From Acidimicrobiaceae bacterium (GTDB taxonomy: Bacteria; Actinomycetota; Acidimicrobiia; Acidimicrobiales; RAAP-2): DNA of 51,968 nucleotides. Both the position numbers and the translations under genes were made by a program. The notes below the pieces were generated by a model. It saw nothing but the letters and a program-made list of their open reading frames with translations, was not told the origin of the DNA and ran no database searches. Positions 8,241-16,568 of the stretch are shown piece by piece (position 1 is the first letter of the stretch; each line of letters begins with the position of its first letter). The stretch lies in contig PMFN01000012.1 of the NCBI GenBank assembly GCA_003155135.1, positions 1 through 51,968 of the forward strand. The letters run 5' to 3'.

Positions 8241-9554
8241 ATGACGCTGACGGCGGCGCAGACCCAATCGGTCCGACCCCGCGACCTCCCCCCGGTAGAG
8301 CGCGGTCGCGTCACGCCGGTGCGTCTGCGCTTCGCTGCTGTCGCTCTCTCGGCGCTGGCCCTGCTCGCCGGGCTGGTCTCGGCCCTCGCTGCCTCAGAAC
8401 GCCATTCAGCCACCGTGGCCGCGTGGCAGAAGGCGGAACCGCTCGTGGTCGACGCCCAAGCCATCGACACATCGCTGTCGGACGCCGACACCACTGCCGC
8501 TGGATCCTTCCTCCAGGGCCGGCTCGAGCCGGCAGCTCTGCGAGCCCGCTACTCCTCGGACCTCGCCCAGGCCTCGGCCATGCTGGCGTCGGCCGCACAA
8601 CAGGTGGGGTCCGACCCCGCCGTCGACGCGTCGATCCGTTCCCTCACCGTCGAACTCCCGATCTACACCGGCCTCGTCGAGACGGCAACGTTCAACGAGC
8701 GCCAGGCCTCCTATCCGCTCGCCGCTGCCTACCTCGGCGAGGCAAACAGCCTGATGCGCTCGGAGCTGCTGCCCGCTGCCGCATCCCTCTATGAGGTCGA
8801 AGGCCAACGGCTCACCGCCAATGAGTCGAGCTCGTCGAGCACCTGGCCGGTCATGCTGGCGGCGCTGCTCTTCGTCCTGCTCCTCGTGCTGCTCGTCGTG
8901 GCGCAACGCTGGCTGAGCACGCACTTCCGGCGCACGCTCAACGTGCCACTGGTCGCCGCCACCGCCGTCATTCTGGTCCTCGCCATCTGGTTCACCGTGG
9001 CGCTCGCCGCGCAGGGCTCCGGCGTGCATTCCGCAACCACCGGCGGGTCAGGGCCGGTGTCCACCGACACCCAGGCCCGGATCCGCGCCCTCCAGGTGCG
9101 CGGCGACGATGAACTCACGCTGCTCACCCGGGACTCGGTCGCCTCGTACCAACAGGACTACAAGGTCGCGGTGGCCGACCTCGAGCAGCTCTTGGGCTCT
9201 TCGTCGGCGAGCGGCAGCGAGCCAGCGCGCGCCGACATCGCCGACGCCAAGGCGGCGCTCGCCGCCTACCGCAGCACCCACGATCACCTACGCCAGCTCG
9301 ACGGCTCCGGTGATCTGAGTGACGCCGTCGCCCTGGCATCGGGGAGCTCGGCCAACGACCTGCCTGCCGAATCAGCCCGGCTCGATTCCGCCATCTCGGC
9401 GGCCATCGGCGCATCCCAGGGGACCTACGACGACTCCATGTCGGGAGCGGCGTCGGACCTGAACGGCCTGCTCTGGGGCATCGGCATTCTCTCGGTCGCC
9501 GCTGCCGCGCTCATCATCATCGGGTTCCGGCCCCGGATCGCCGAGTACCAGTAG
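8241..9554 (+). CDS. glnX: GlnX-like membrane sensor protein
   Basis: A 437-aa membrane protein with four helices: near residue 35 (AVALSALALLAGLVSALAAS), two close together in the middle (VMLAALLFVLLLVLLVVAQ and VAATAVILVLAIWFTVALAA) and one at the C-terminus (LLWGIGILSVAAAALIII). Between helices 1-2 and 3-4 lie two external helical domains, like four-helix-bundle sensor domains of chemoreceptors. In mycobacteria glnX-glnH-pknG form a conserved module in which GlnX passes an amino-acid signal from the lipoprotein GlnH to the kinase PknG; the same order is seen here. The ATG at 8241 follows GGGAGAG and starts just before helix 1; the open frame from 7959 is unsupported. First gene of the operon, six bases before glnH. 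Assigned by context and topology, not by strong sequence motifs. Confidence 0.8.
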   Translation: MTLTAAQTQSVRPRDLPPVERGRVTPVRLRFAAVALSALALLAGLVSALAASERHSATVAAWQKAEPLVVDAQAIDTSLSDADTTAAGSFLQGRLEPAALRARYSSDLAQASAMLASAAQQVGSDPAVDASIRSLTVELPIYTGLVETATFNERQASYPLAAAYLGEANSLMRSELLPAAASLYEVEGQRLTANESSSSSTWPVMLAALLFVLLLVLLVVAQRWLSTHFRRTLNVPLVAATAVILVLAIWFTVALAAQGSGVHSATTGGSGPVSTDTQARIRALQVRGDDELTLLTRDSVASYQQDYKVAVADLEQLLGSSSASGSEPARADIADAKAALAAYRSTHDHLRQLDGSGDLSDAVALASGSSANDLPAESARLDSAISAAIGASQGTYDDSMSGAASDLNGLLWGIGILSVAAAALIIIGFRPRIAEYQ

Positions 9555-9560
9555 GCGTCG

Positions 9561-10577
9561 ATGCACCCCTCCCCCGCTCCCCGCCACCGGTTCGCCCTAC
9601 TCGCTGCACTCGTCGTGGCAGCCGTGACCCTGGCGGCCTGCGACAACGTCCCCGCCGCACAGACCACTGCCGCCACTCCACCGCTGGTCGTCCCGGCCGG
9701 CGCCCACATCGTGCACCCGTCGCCACCGACGGCGTCGGCGACGTCCTGCGGTGACCCGACCCAGAGCATCGCCCCACCGGCGACCCTGCCCACCCCCGGT
9801 GCGATGCCGTCGGGCTCGTACATGGCCGAGATCCAGGCTCGCGGCTACCTGCGGGCTGGCGTGGACCAGAGCACGTACCTGTGGGGCTATCGCGACCCGG
9901 TCACCGGCGCGCTCAGCGGCTTCGACATCGACATGCTGCGACAGGTGAGCCAGGCGATCTTCGGCTCACCCGACCGGATTCGCTACACCATCGTCCCCAA
10001 CGCCGACCGGGTCCAGGCGGTCGAGTCGGGCGAGGTGGACATCGTCGCCGAGACGATGACCATCAACTGTGAGCGGGAGAAGGACGTCGACTTCTCGAGC
10101 GTCTACTTCGAAGCGGGCCAGCAGATCCTCGTCCCGTCCAACTCGAGCATCACCGGGCCCCAGGACCTCGGCGGCAAGCGCGTGTGTGCGACCGACGGCT
10201 CCACGTCACTCAACAATCTGGTCGTGCCGCCCGTCGCCCCCCACGTCACCATCTGGGCCGTGGCGAACGAAACGGACTGTCTGGTGATGCTCCAGCAGGG
10301 ACAGGTCGACGCCATCAGCACGGACAACGCCATCTTGGAGGGCCTGGCCGCCCAGGACCCGAACACGAAGATCGTGGGTCCGACCTTCACCCAGGAGCCC
10401 TACGGCATGGCGATCAGCAAGGCCCACCCCGATTTCACCTCGTTCGTGAACGGCGTCCTGACCAACGAGCGTGCCGACGGCACGTGGGCTGCCATCTACA
10501 ACCGCTGGCTCGGCGCCGCCACGGCGGGGCAGCCCACACCAGCCCCGCCCGTCGCCTCCTACCGGGCAGCGTCATGA
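9561..10577 (+). CDS. glnH: Amino-acid-binding lipoprotein GlnH
   Basis: A 338-aa extracytoplasmic solute-binding protein. Lipobox LAAC with the lipidated cysteine at residue 27, then a Pro/Thr-rich tether. The type 2 periplasmic binding fold is clear: GYLRAGVDQSTYLWGYRD, GFDIDMLRQVSQAIFG, ESGEVDIVAETMTINCEREKDVDFSSVYFEAGQ, GGKRVCATDGST and GQVDAISTDNAILEGLAAQD. The conserved R of the amino-acid alpha-carboxylate site is in NCEREKDVDFS. No ABC permease or ATPase is adjacent, so it serves sensing rather than uptake, as reported for mycobacterial GlnH, which binds aspartate, glutamate and asparagine/glutamine type ligands. The stop overlaps the next start (ATGA). Confidence 0.92.
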   Translation: MHPSPAPRHRFALLAALVVAAVTLAACDNVPAAQTTAATPPLVVPAGAHIVHPSPPTASATSCGDPTQSIAPPATLPTPGAMPSGSYMAEIQARGYLRAGVDQSTYLWGYRDPVTGALSGFDIDMLRQVSQAIFGSPDRIRYTIVPNADRVQAVESGEVDIVAETMTINCEREKDVDFSSVYFEAGQQILVPSNSSITGPQDLGGKRVCATDGSTSLNNLVVPPVAPHVTIWAVANETDCLVMLQQGQVDAISTDNAILEGLAAQDPNTKIVGPTFTQEPYGMAISKAHPDFTSFVNGVLTNERADGTWAAIYNRWLGAATAGQPTPAPPVASYRAAS

Positions 10578-11785
10578 CCGAGACCTCGCTCGCCGATCTC
10601 GACCGCCGCATCGAGGCACTGGGCGCCACCCTGGAGCGCACGCGGGCGAACCTGGTTGAACTCGACCTCGACGTCACCCGCCAGACGCTGGCCGCGTCCA
10701 CGTCGCTCACCGGGGCAACCGCTCAGCAATGGCAGATCGTCTCGGGCAACCTCCTCGAGCTCTGGGCCGGCCAACTGGCCCTCGATGACCTCATCGACCG
10801 ACTCACCCGTGCGCGTTCGGCGAAAGGGGTGGCCAACCGGGTCCTCGTCGGAAAGCTGCTCGCCATCCTCGACGGCGAGTCGGTCACCTTGGCGCAGCCC
10901 GACGTCGCGGCGGGTCCCCGCCCGTTGACGGCCGGTCCGGCACCGACAGAGACCCGAACCGTCGACGAGGTGCTCACCGCCATGAGCGAGCACTATGCGG
11001 CCGCAGCCACCCTGGTCGCCGCCGTCGCCGAGGCGTGGGGCAGCTCGCTGCCGGCGTTGGAGGCCTTGCACCGCGAGCTCGACGACCTCGAAGCAACGGC
11101 CGAGCGCGCCGGTGCACGGCGGCCGAACGAACTCCCGTCCACCCGGCGCGCCCTCGCCGACGCCATCGACACCGCCCGTACGGATCCGCTGTCGCTCCCC
11201 TCCGACGCACTGGTCAACCTCCGCGCCACCGTGGAGAGGTCGGTGAGCGCCCTGCGTGCGGCACTAGGCGCCAAGCAGAAGCTCGAAGAAGAGCTGGCGG
11301 TGGCGGCCAAGGGCTTCGAGGAGTGCGAGCGGGCAACTCGCCGGGCGAACGAGGGGCTCGAGCGCGCCGCCACCCGGGTCACGCTCCCCGACGATGCTCG
11401 GCGGGCGGCGCAACAACTGGCGACCGAGGTGGCTGAGGTGCGCGCCGAGCTCGTGCACCTCTCGAACGGGGTCCCAGGGCAGAGCGGTACACGGACGCGG
11501 GTTGTCCAACTCGTCCAGCGCGCCGCTCGGCTCCAGCACGAGGCTGACGAGCTCGAGCGGCTGCCGGCCACCCTGCTGGCACTCCGTGACGAGCTGCGCG
11601 GGCGGCTCGAGGCCTACCGGGCGAAGGCCATGGCCGTCGGCGCCGCCGAGGACCTCGACCTCGATGGGCTCTATATGAGCGCCCGCGACATCCTCTACAG
11701 CGCCCCGTGCGCACTGCTCGAAGCCGAGGATCGGGTGGCCGCGTACCAGGCGGCCATCCGAGTAGCGCCGAAGGAGGCGAGGTGA
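10574..11785 (+). CDS. Unrecognised coiled-coil protein inserted between GlnH and PknG
   Basis: A 403-aa soluble, almost entirely helical protein with long charged heptad-like stretches (for example RIEALGATLERTRANLVELD near the N-terminus, KQKLEEELAVAAKGFEECE in the middle, LQHEADELERLPATLLALRD near the C-terminus). No signal peptide, membrane helix, or catalytic motif. The start ATG overlaps the glnH stop and the stop overlaps the pknG start (TGATG), so it is tightly coupled to both. In the mycobacterial locus no gene stands at this position as far as I recall. A scaffold linking GlnX to PknG is a reasonable guess from position; a structural maintenance or chaperone-like role is equally possible. 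I do not recognise the family. Confidence 0.8.
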   Translation: MTETSLADLDRRIEALGATLERTRANLVELDLDVTRQTLAASTSLTGATAQQWQIVSGNLLELWAGQLALDDLIDRLTRARSAKGVANRVLVGKLLAILDGESVTLAQPDVAAGPRPLTAGPAPTETRTVDEVLTAMSEHYAAAATLVAAVAEAWGSSLPALEALHRELDDLEATAERAGARRPNELPSTRRALADAIDTARTDPLSLPSDALVNLRATVERSVSALRAALGAKQKLEEELAVAAKGFEECERATRRANEGLERAATRVTLPDDARRAAQQLATEVAEVRAELVHLSNGVPGQSGTRTRVVQLVQRAARLQHEADELERLPATLLALRDELRGRLEAYRAKAMAVGAAEDLDLDGLYMSARDILYSAPCALLEAEDRVAAYQAAIRVAPKEAR

Positions 11786-14334
11786 TGGCGAGCTGCACGC
11801 GTGCCGGCTGCACCGGCACCATCGAAGGGGGCTACTGCAACGAGTGCGGCTTCGCCGAGCGGGAGGTCCCGGCGCCCGCGGCACCGGCTCCCAGTCCCCG
11901 TGTCCCCGTGGCGACCCCCGCTCCCACGGCCAGCACGGCGCCCGCCTGCGAGCGTGGCGGGTGTTCGGGGCAGATCGAGGACGGCTACTGCAACGTCTGT
12001 GGCATGGTGCCCCCGGTGCGCCAGCCGGCCCCGGCCGCCGTCGCCTCGGGTCCTCTTCTGACGGGCGACATCGAGCGGCTTGGCGGGAGGTGTGAGCAGG
12101 ACGGGTGTGGGGGGCACATCGAGGACGGCTACTGCAACGTCTGTGGCATGGCGCCCTCGGGCGCTTCGTTGCGAACCGCCGGCATTGGGTCCGACAGCGC
12201 GAGCGGCGGCCCTTCCGCATCGGGCACGTCGCCGTCGCGCGAGACGGTGCGATGGAGCGTCGGTTCCAACGCGAGCGACGCCAGCCGAACCGACTCGGGG
12301 GGCTCGCGCTCGAGCCGCGGCAACCTTGGTGCGGGTCTGGTCGAGATGCCCTCGGTGCCGTACCGGGACCCGCTCTCGGTCGTCCTCGAAGACCCCAAGG
12401 TCCCAGAGCGCAAGCGGTACTGCGCGGACTGCGGCGATCCGGTGGGGCGCAGCCACGAAGGGCGCCCGGAGAGCTCGGAGGGGTGGTGCCCGCACTGCGG
12501 CGCCCCCTATTCGTTCACGCCGAAGCTGTGGCCGGGGGACCTCGTCGGTGGCCAGTACCTCGTGGCCGGCTGCATCGCCCACGGCGGGCTCGGCTGGGTC
12601 TACCTCGCCCAGGACAAGAACGTCTCGGACCGCTGGGTCGTGCTAAAGGGCCTGCTCGACTCGAAGGACGAGTCGGCAATGTCGGCGGCCATCGCAGAAC
12701 GGCGGTTCCTCGCCGAAGTCGAGCATCCCAACATTGTCAAGATCTACAACTTCGTCCAACACAAAGACGCCGGCTACATCGTGATGGAGTACGTCGGCGG
12801 CGAGTCCTTGCGCGAGGTGCGCAACCGCCACCGCGAGGAGTTCGGCGCACCGCTCCCTCTGGCGCGCGCCATCGCCTACATCTTGGAGATCCTCCCTGCC
12901 TTCGGCTTCCTCCACCGCCGCGGACTCCTCTTCTGCGACTTCAAGCCGGACAACATCATCCAGACCGAAGAGCAGCTGAAGCTCATCGACCTCGGCGGCG
13001 TCCGCGCGCTCGATGACCAGGACAGCGACCTCTACGGCACCGTTGGCTACCAGGCGCCCGAAGTCGGCGACTCGGGCGCGTCGATCTCCTCGGACCTCTA
13101 CACGGTGGCCCGCACGCTCGCCATCTTGAGCTTCGACTTCCCCGGGTTCCAAGACGAGAAGCGCTACGCCCACACCCTTCCGCCGGCCCGGGAGGTCCCG
13201 GTGCTCGCGCGCTACGAGCCCTTCCACCAGTTCCTGCTGAAGGCCACCGGGGCAGATCCGCTGGCGCGCTTTCGCTCCGCCGGAGAAATGGCGGAGCAGC
13301 TGGTGGGGGTGCTCCGCCAGGTCATCGCCCTCGACGGGGGCAACCCGCCGCCGTCGCCGAGCACCCTGTTCAGTGCCGAGCTCGGCCACGCCACCACCGA
13401 GCCCGCCTGGGCGGACTTGCCGACCCCGGTGGTCGACCCCTTTGACCCCGCTGCCGCGCTGCTGACCACCGCCGCGCTGGCCGGCCCCGAGCAGATGCTG
13501 GCGGCGCTCGAGTCGGCCCCACGCTCACCCGAGCTCGCCTACCAGCTCGCCCGCTCGTGGATCGATGCCGGTGACTTCGACAAGGCCGAAGCCGAGCTCG
13601 ATTCCCCCGAGGCGCACGCCGGCGGGTGGCGGGTGGCGTGGTGGCGGGGGGTCCTGCACCTGGCCAATGACCGGCCCGAGGGCGCGTGCGCCTTCTTCGG
13701 TGCCGTGGCCGCCGAGTTGCCCGGCGAGCTCGCACCCCGGTTGGCGCTCGCCGTCGCCCTCGAACTCAGTGCCGCCGGCCCGGGCTACGACGGCCACGGC
13801 GGCATCACCGAACCAACGCTCACCTTGCGACAGTCGGAGCACTACTACGGCATCGTCTCGGCCACCGATCCGAGCTACGCCAGCGCCGCCTTCGGCCTCT
13901 CCCGGGTTCGGCTGGCCCTGGGGGACCGGGCGGGAGCCGTCGAGGCGCTGCGGCGGATCTCGACCTTTTCGAGCTCGCACCTGGCTGCTCAGATCGGTTT
14001 GTGCCAGCTCCAGTGCGCGGATGTCGACGGCAGTGCACCGACCCTCGTCGACCTCACCGGCGCCTCCGCCGTGCTCGGCAAGCTCGCCGTCGAGCCGTCG
14101 GTGCGCCTACCCCTCGTGCGCGACCTCCACCGCCAGGCACTGCGCCTGCTGGAGGACGGCGACGTGGCCGCCGATGCCGGCATCGTGCTGGCTGGCAACC
14201 CCTTCGACGAGGTCGCCCAACGCAACGGGATGGAGCAGACGTTGCGCAGCCTCGCCAAGCTGGCACCGACGGACAAGGAGCGCTGTCAACTCGTGGACCA
14301 GGCCAACCACTTCCGATCCCGGACGTTCACATGA
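11785..14334 (+). CDS. pknG: Serine/threonine protein kinase PknG with extra N-terminal zinc motifs
   Basis: An 849-aa cytosolic kinase. Order: three zinc-binding repeats at ~4-22, 55-73 and 103-121 (C-x4-C-x-G-x-I-x2-GYCN-x-CG); a Ser-rich stretch; the PknG-specific GAGLVE motif at ~182-187; a rubredoxin-like domain with C213, C216, C235, C238; the kinase domain from GDLVGGQYLV with CIAHGGLGWVYLA, lysine in VVLKG (~288), FLAEVEHPNIVKIYNF, CDFKPDN (catalytic D ~385, HRD arginine missing as in all PknG), IDLGGV in place of DFG, and YGTVGYQAPE; then a TPR-like C-terminal domain from ~560. All this matches mycobacterial PknG (about 750 aa), which acts downstream of GlnH/GlnX and phosphorylates FHA proteins such as GarA to control nitrogen and carbon metabolism. 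The three leading zinc motifs are additional. The stop overlaps the phosphatase start. Confidence 0.96.
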   Translation: MASCTRAGCTGTIEGGYCNECGFAEREVPAPAAPAPSPRVPVATPAPTASTAPACERGGCSGQIEDGYCNVCGMVPPVRQPAPAAVASGPLLTGDIERLGGRCEQDGCGGHIEDGYCNVCGMAPSGASLRTAGIGSDSASGGPSASGTSPSRETVRWSVGSNASDASRTDSGGSRSSRGNLGAGLVEMPSVPYRDPLSVVLEDPKVPERKRYCADCGDPVGRSHEGRPESSEGWCPHCGAPYSFTPKLWPGDLVGGQYLVAGCIAHGGLGWVYLAQDKNVSDRWVVLKGLLDSKDESAMSAAIAERRFLAEVEHPNIVKIYNFVQHKDAGYIVMEYVGGESLREVRNRHREEFGAPLPLARAIAYILEILPAFGFLHRRGLLFCDFKPDNIIQTEEQLKLIDLGGVRALDDQDSDLYGTVGYQAPEVGDSGASISSDLYTVARTLAILSFDFPGFQDEKRYAHTLPPAREVPVLARYEPFHQFLLKATGADPLARFRSAGEMAEQLVGVLRQVIALDGGNPPPSPSTLFSAELGHATTEPAWADLPTPVVDPFDPAAALLTTAALAGPEQMLAALESAPRSPELAYQLARSWIDAGDFDKAEAELDSPEAHAGGWRVAWWRGVLHLANDRPEGACAFFGAVAAELPGELAPRLALAVALELSAAGPGYDGHGGITEPTLTLRQSEHYYGIVSATDPSYASAAFGLSRVRLALGDRAGAVEALRRISTFSSSHLAAQIGLCQLQCADVDGSAPTLVDLTGASAVLGKLAVEPSVRLPLVRDLHRQALRLLEDGDVAADAGIVLAGNPFDEVAQRNGMEQTLRSLAKLAPTDKERCQLVDQANHFRSRTFT
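11974..12007 (+). repeat. 34-base direct repeat inside pknG, copy 1
   Basis: Starts ATCGAGGACGGCTACTGC and continues to the GGCATGG after the CN-x-CG codons. It is identical to 12118-12151, 144 bases downstream (48 codons, in frame). Encodes the core of the second zinc motif; recent internal duplication or gene conversion. Confidence 0.85.
12118..12151 (+). repeat. 34-base direct repeat inside pknG, copy 2
   Basis: Identical to 11974-12007; encodes the core of the third zinc motif. The first motif (from 11794) is related in protein sequence but diverged at DNA level. Confidence 0.85.
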
Positions 14335-15284
14335 CGTCCCCCTCGTCCCACCGCACGGCCACCGAGCAGTTGCAGGGCGTCTGCCCGCATTGCGGCGCCG
14401 CGGTGCTCGTCCACGAGCGGTTCTGCGAGGTCTGCGGCTCCCCGCTGGCGGGAACCGGCCCCACCGCCCCCCCCTCGCAGGCAGCGGTGCCAAGGGCCGA
14501 GTTCATCGCCGGAGCGGCGGCGGCGGTCTCGGACCTCGGACTGCGACGGCGCCGCAACGAGGACGCGGTGGCCATGACCGTGGCCGGTGACGGCGTGGTG
14601 GTGGCACTGTGCGATGGAGTGGCTTCGACCGCGAACGCCCACCATGCCTCCGACCGAGCAAGCATCGCAGCGCTGCGCTCGCTCGAACGTGGGGCATCGG
14701 CGGTGGGCTCGAGCGTGCCCGAGCTGCTGGGCGCAGCGTTCCGGAGCGCCCAGGAAGCGGTCTGCACCGTCCGCGACGATGACGCGGCGGGAAGAGAGCT
14801 GTCGCCGTCGACCACCATGGTGGCCGCCGTCACCTCGCCGGGCGCGGTGGCGGTGGGCAACGTCGGCGACAGTCGGGCCTATTGGCTGAGCGCCTCGGCC
14901 CAACGCCGCCTCACCGTCGACGACTCGTGGGCCGAGGAGCTCGTGGCCGAAGGCACACCGCGCGAGGAGGCGTACGCCGATCCCGAGGCGCACACCATCA
15001 CCCGGTGGCTCGGCCCCGACGCCACCTCGGTCGAGCCCACGATCACGACGTTCGAGGTCCTCGAACCGGGGCTGCTCGTGCTCTGCAGCGATGGGCTGTG
15101 GAATTACTTCGAGCAGGCCGAGCGCCTGGCTCCACAGCTCGGACTGACCGAGGGCACCTCGTCACTCATCCTCGCCCATCGCCTCGTCGACGCCGCACTC
15201 GCCGAAGGTGGCCACGACAACGTGACCGTCGCGGTGATCCCAGTGGCGCCGCTGCCGACCACCGCTTCCGTCAGCGAGGAATGA
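14331..15284 (+). CDS. PP2C-type protein phosphatase with zinc-ribbon head
   Basis: A 317-aa PPM-family metal-dependent Ser/Thr phosphatase. Residues ~18-39 are a zinc ribbon (CPHCGAAV...FCEVCGSPL). The catalytic domain shows RRRRNEDAVA, ALCDGVAS, VGNVGDSRAYWL, LVLCSDGLWNYF and GGHDNVTVAV, so all metal-binding aspartates are present; the usual DGxGG is DGVAS, so the two glycines after the aspartate are replaced. Soluble. Its start (ATGA) overlaps the pknG stop, which makes it the natural counter-enzyme for PknG and its targets. In mycobacteria the single PP2C gene pstP is elsewhere, so this dedicated phosphatase is an added piece of the module. Confidence 0.93.
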   Translation: MTSPSSHRTATEQLQGVCPHCGAAVLVHERFCEVCGSPLAGTGPTAPPSQAAVPRAEFIAGAAAAVSDLGLRRRRNEDAVAMTVAGDGVVVALCDGVASTANAHHASDRASIAALRSLERGASAVGSSVPELLGAAFRSAQEAVCTVRDDDAAGRELSPSTTMVAAVTSPGAVAVGNVGDSRAYWLSASAQRRLTVDDSWAEELVAEGTPREEAYADPEAHTITRWLGPDATSVEPTITTFEVLEPGLLVLCSDGLWNYFEQAERLAPQLGLTEGTSSLILAHRLVDAALAEGGHDNVTVAVIPVAPLPTTASVSEE

Positions 15285-15290
15285 GCGACC

Positions 15291-16568
15291 ATGGCCGAGT
15301 TCACCATCGAGGCGTTCCAGAACGAGTACCTGCCCGAAGGGCACAACGTCATGGACGCGGTGATCACGGTGACGGCCGCCGGCACCTCGACGGTGGCGGG
15401 GCTCGACAGCGCACGGGCTGGTGCCGAGCGCTCCGAGGTGATCATCATCGACACCTCGGGGTCGATGTACGGCACGAAGCTACGCGAAGCACAAGCGGCG
15501 ACGGCGGCGGCCATCGACTGCCTGCCCGACGGGGTGCACTTCGCCCTCATCGCCGGGAACCACGAGGCCCGCGTCGTCTTCCCGCTCAGCCCCCCGGCGG
15601 CCGTCGCCTCGTTCTTCACCCGTGAAGAAGCCAAGCGGGCCGTCAAGAAGCTGAAGGCAGCAGGCGGCACGGCGATGGGCGGGTGGCTCCACCTTGCCGC
15701 CTACCTCTTCGGCGACTCGCCGGGCATCCGCCACGCCATCTTGCTGACTGACGGCAAGAACGAGTCCGAAGCCAAAGAGGTCTTCGAGGAGGCACTTTCG
15801 AGCGTCGAAGGCGCCTTCCAGTGCGATTGCCGGGGCGTGGGAGCCGACTGGTCCGTGGACGACCTGCGCACGGTCGCCACCACCCTGCTCGGCACCTACG
15901 ACATCGTCGCCGATCCGGCCGACCTGAGCGCCGACTTCGCCGACATGATGAACGAGGCACTGAGCAAGCAGGTCGCCGAGGTCACCTTGCGCGTCTGGAC
16001 CCCCCAGGGCGCCGAGGTCACGCTCTTGAAGCAGATGGAACCGGTCATGCTCGACCTGTCCGGCGCCCGCACGGCCAGTGTCCTGCTTTCGGGCGACTAC
16101 GCCACCGGCTCGTGGGGAGACGAGTCGCGCGACTACCACCTGAGCGTCCGGCTTCCGATGGGCTCGGTGAACGACGAGATGCTCGCCGCCCGGGTCACCG
16201 TGCTGGTGGGGGACGAACCACGCGGCCAGGCACTCGTGCGCGCCGTATGGACCGACGATGCCGCCATGTCGACGCGCATCAACAAACGGGTGGCCGAAGT
16301 GAAGGGTGAAGGGCAGCTGGCCGACGCCATCCAGGCCGGCATCGACGCACTGCGCTCGGGTGACGTCGCAGCTTCGACTGACCAGTTCGGTGCGGCGGTC
16401 CAGCTCGCCACCGAGCAGGAGAACGACGAGGCCCTCGACCGGCTCTCCGGCCTGGTCGACATCGAGGACGGGCCCACCGGTCGGGTCCGCCCCAAGGCCA
16501 AGGTCGCCGACGTGGACATGATGATCCTCGAGACGCGCTCAACACGCACCACGAGGAACAAGAAGTGA
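15291..16568 (+). CDS. VWA-domain protein of the PknG operon
   Basis: A 425-aa soluble protein with a von Willebrand factor A domain. The metal-ion-dependent adhesion site is intact: DTSGSM (D-x-S-x-S), the threonine in AAGGTAMGGWL, and the aspartate in LLTDGKNES. The C-terminal half resembles the beta-rich region that follows VWA domains in other bacterial VWA proteins, with a short helical tail of basic residues. No signal peptide. VWA proteins next to PP2C and FHA genes are common in bacterial kinase signalling clusters, where they act as binding partners; the exact partner here is unknown. Starts six bases after the phosphatase stop and overlaps the next start (GTGA). Confidence 0.9.
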   Translation: MAEFTIEAFQNEYLPEGHNVMDAVITVTAAGTSTVAGLDSARAGAERSEVIIIDTSGSMYGTKLREAQAATAAAIDCLPDGVHFALIAGNHEARVVFPLSPPAAVASFFTREEAKRAVKKLKAAGGTAMGGWLHLAAYLFGDSPGIRHAILLTDGKNESEAKEVFEEALSSVEGAFQCDCRGVGADWSVDDLRTVATTLLGTYDIVADPADLSADFADMMNEALSKQVAEVTLRVWTPQGAEVTLLKQMEPVMLDLSGARTASVLLSGDYATGSWGDESRDYHLSVRLPMGSVNDEMLAARVTVLVGDEPRGQALVRAVWTDDAAMSTRINKRVAEVKGEGQLADAIQAGIDALRSGDVAASTDQFGAAVQLATEQENDEALDRLSGLVDIEDGPTGRVRPKAKVADVDMMILETRSTRTTRNKK

